Origin: an uncultured Clostridia bacterium
GTDB taxonomy: Bacteria > Bacillota > Clostridia > TANB77 > CAG-508
Direction of reading: 5' to 3'
Length of the DNA stretch: 43,098 bases
Assembly (NCBI GenBank): GCA_944390295.1
Contig: CALXPV010000004.1
Coordinates: forward strand, 1 to 43,098
The notes under the pieces are model-generated. The model was not told where the DNA came from. It made no database searches and was given only the letters and a program-made list of their open reading frames with translations. A program made the position numbers and the translations under genes. This document shows, in pieces, positions 41,538-43,098 of the stretch (the stretch's first letter is position 1; each line of letters opens with the position of its first letter).

Positions 41538-42647
41538 ATGAAAGGTTATCAAGGGATATTCTTTGATGAGCCTACAAAAGAAAAATTAATAGATTTACAA
41601 GAGAATCCATTAGAAGAAGTAGTAAAAGATATGCATATTACTTTTTTATTCGGAAAGACAGAAAAGTATCCAACCCAATTAATGGAAAAAGAAACACCTT
41701 TAGAAATTATAGGTTATGCATCAGATGGAAAAAATAGTGGTTTTGAAGTAAAACTTCCAGAATATTTAGAAAAATATTATAAAAATTCTACACCACCACA
41801 TATAACAGTTTCTATAGGAGAAGTTGATGGAGTAAAAGGAAAGCCAGTAGATACTGGAAAATTAGATTTTAAGCCATTAGAAGATCCTATCACTATATCA
41901 GGTAAATTAGGATATTTTATATATGGAAAAGGGAAAGTACTTGATAATAGTGCATTTGAAGAAAGAAAGGAAGAGAAAAAAGTGAATATAATTGATACTC
42001 AAGAATTAGCAAATAAATTAGAAATGAAACCTATACAAAGAACATTAGGAAATGGAAGAGTTGTAGAACAAATAGTATGGGATAAAGAAAATTTACAAAA
42101 AGCACTAAAAGAAGTAAAAGGATTATCTGCAAAAGGTGAAGAAGTAAAAATTACAGGACCTGCACCAGCATGGATGGTATCTGCACTAACACATACTGTA
42201 CATCCAAGTCCAGTTAGTGTTTATGTACCTCAAATAGATAAATATGTACCAGTAGGAAGTTTAAAACATGGTGAAAGAAATCCAGAAGGTGAAGTAAGTT
42301 TTGAGGTTAAAGAAAAAGGAAATGCAGTTTTAGTAGAATATTCTATGGACTGCGATGTATATGATGAAAATAATCTCTCAAAAGTAGTTGTGCCAGAACT
42401 TTCAAAAGGAAAACATGTATATATATCAGGAAGAGGACCAAATTATTTAACTACATCAATTGCAGAATCATATGCACATACAAATGGTAGTGTATCTTTA
42501 TTCCAACCTGGTACAGGATATACATGTGCTATAACTCATTCAAGAGAGAAGGAGTTAGGAGATGTTGTTAAAGATCCATTTGTAATGGAAGAGGTAAAGG
42601 AAAATCTAACAGAAGAGGTTAAAAAAGGACCTTCTTTAGATGATTAA
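41538..42647 (+). CDS. Fusion of 2H-phosphoesterase-like domain and tandem Csx3-like domains
   Basis: 369 residues. The N-terminal ~135 residues hold two H-x-T motifs, H33-I-T35 (MHITFLFG) and H88-I-T90 (PPHITVSIG), the hallmark of 2H phosphoesterases. After a charged linker come two repeats resembling CRISPR-associated Csx3: ITGPAPAWMVSALTH (205-219) with H222, and YISGRGPNYLTTSIAESYAHT (residues 295-315) then FQPGTG and ITHSREKELGDVV. Csx3 (Crn3) degrades cyclic tetra-adenylate. The Asp of the usual DPRLG motif is Val or Gln here, so the Csx3-like parts may bind rather than cut. No CRISPR genes are nearby. Confidence 0.72.
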   Translation: MKGYQGIFFDEPTKEKLIDLQENPLEEVVKDMHITFLFGKTEKYPTQLMEKETPLEIIGYASDGKNSGFEVKLPEYLEKYYKNSTPPHITVSIGEVDGVKGKPVDTGKLDFKPLEDPITISGKLGYFIYGKGKVLDNSAFEERKEEKKVNIIDTQELANKLEMKPIQRTLGNGRVVEQIVWDKENLQKALKEVKGLSAKGEEVKITGPAPAWMVSALTHTVHPSPVSVYVPQIDKYVPVGSLKHGERNPEGEVSFEVKEKGNAVLVEYSMDCDVYDENNLSKVVVPELSKGKHVYISGRGPNYLTTSIAESYAHTNGSVSLFQPGTGYTCAITHSREKELGDVVKDPFVMEEVKENLTEEVKKGPSLDD

Positions 42648-42686
42648 TGTTGAATTTCAATAAATGGAATATAATAAAAAATAAAA

Positions 42687-42726
42687 CTAAAAAGATGACA
42701 GAACTTTTTGTATGTCATCTTTTTAG
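42687..42726 (+). terminator. Terminator after 2H/Csx3-like gene
   Basis: CTAAAAAGATGACA (42687-42700) and TGTCATCTTTTTAG (42713-42726) with a 12-base loop. Confidence 0.85.
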
Positions 42727-42795
42727 ACAATAAAAATATTATAAAGATAAAAGTAAATATAAGTATAGCTTATATTTAACATAAAATATCTTACT

Positions 42796-42825
42796 TTGAC
42801 AAATAACGGTAAGTTATGGTAACAT
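42796..42825 (+). promoter_or_regulatory. Promoter candidate of the last gene
   Basis: TTGACA at 42796-42801 with TAACAT at 42820-42825 (18 bp). The leader to the start codon is about 130 bases without a recognised riboswitch. Confidence 0.5.
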
Positions 42826-42960
42826 AATTATGTATACGTAAAAGAGAATTACTTCTAATAACATACAAAATCAATTTTCAATTATATGAAAATAAGTAAA
42901 TTACCGTAGTATTCAGGAAAAATTTTAGAAATTTCTTTGTAAAAAAGGAGGAATAAAAAA

Positions 42961-43098
42961 TGGAAGAAAAATTAGGAATTTTAGATAACAAAGTAGTAGT
43001 TGCAAAAGTTGCTACTAATCAAATGTGGGATGACATTGCAGAAAAAATATATGATGGAGATGATTCAATGTTAGGAACACACCATTGGGAAGGATGTC
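42961..43098 (+). CDS. Unknown protein, 3' end outside window
   Basis: The first 46 residues are visible, starting MEEKLGILDNKVVVAKVATN and ending GTHHWEGC. AAAGGAGG 8 bases before the ATG is a strong ribosome site, so the start is secure. No family recognised from this fragment. It has its own promoter region, similar in part to that of the 41054 gene. Confidence 0.7.

Noticed and set aside
41538..42647. Part of a CRISPR-Cas operon because of the Csx3-like domains
   Set aside because: No Cas gene or repeat array lies within the window, so the protein is described on its own.

Overview
The window is very AT-rich and reads as chromosome of a low-GC, spore-forming anaerobe of the Bacillota, most likely class Clostridia (inference). 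The evidence is purine-rich GGAGG ribosome sites before nearly every gene, TTGACA/TATAAT promoters, an anaerobic ribonucleotide reductase activase (NrdG), a Spo0E-like phosphatase, a CwlD-type spore-cortex amidase, the rpsU-yqeY pair and the YfmF/YfmH peptidase pair. Nearly all genes lie on the plus strand. There is no rRNA, transposase, phage gene or CRISPR array.

Layout. 1-4386: C-terminal part of a large repetitive surface adhesin (five exact 207-bp repeats, MucBP-like repeats, a Cna_B-like domain, a C-terminal membrane anchor). 4387-10152: housekeeping genes (nrdG, rpsU, yqeY, a GT-C-type membrane protein, yfmF, yfmH). 10339-10497: a 52-residue Spo0E-like protein. 10618-30802: a 20-kb type IV secretion-like locus. 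30850-32079: a D,D-carboxypeptidase. 32146-32398: tRNA-Gly and tRNA-Cys. 32399-35211: accessory patch with a cupin, a candidate Fst-like type I toxin-antitoxin, an Ig-like lipoprotein-sized protein and tiny ORFs. 35306-38994: Ppx/GppA, a small unknown, Nudix and aspS. 39121-39941: a compositionally different P-loop protein. 40169-40882: cwlD. 41054-43098: an unknown gene, a 2H-phosphoesterase/Csx3-like fusion, and the start of another unknown gene.

The secretion locus holds three VirB2/TrbC-like small membrane proteins, a PrgI (VirB3-like) protein, a membrane-anchored protein resembling a VirB4 N-terminal module, the VirB4 ATPase, three VirB6/TrbL-like paralogues (one fused to an NlpC/P60-like peptidase, one split by an overlap or frameshift), three bitopic proteins of VirB8-like layout (two with a visible NTF2-like region), a 1303-residue membrane-anchored lysozyme-like protein (VirB1 role), and unknown membrane and cytosolic partners. 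No relaxase or VirD4 coupling ATPase lies in the window, so the locus looks like a chromosomal secretion or surface-assembly machine rather than a conjugative element. Likely order of action (inference): VirB4 powers assembly, the VirB6/VirB8-like proteins form the membrane core, the NlpC/P60 and lysozyme domains open the thick wall, and the pilin-like proteins form an extracellular or membrane assembly.

The three observations most worth follow-up are this orphan secretion system, the convergent type I toxin-antitoxin with direct repeats at 32975-33286, and the 2H/Csx3-like fusion at 41538-42647, which could act on cyclic-oligonucleotide signals.
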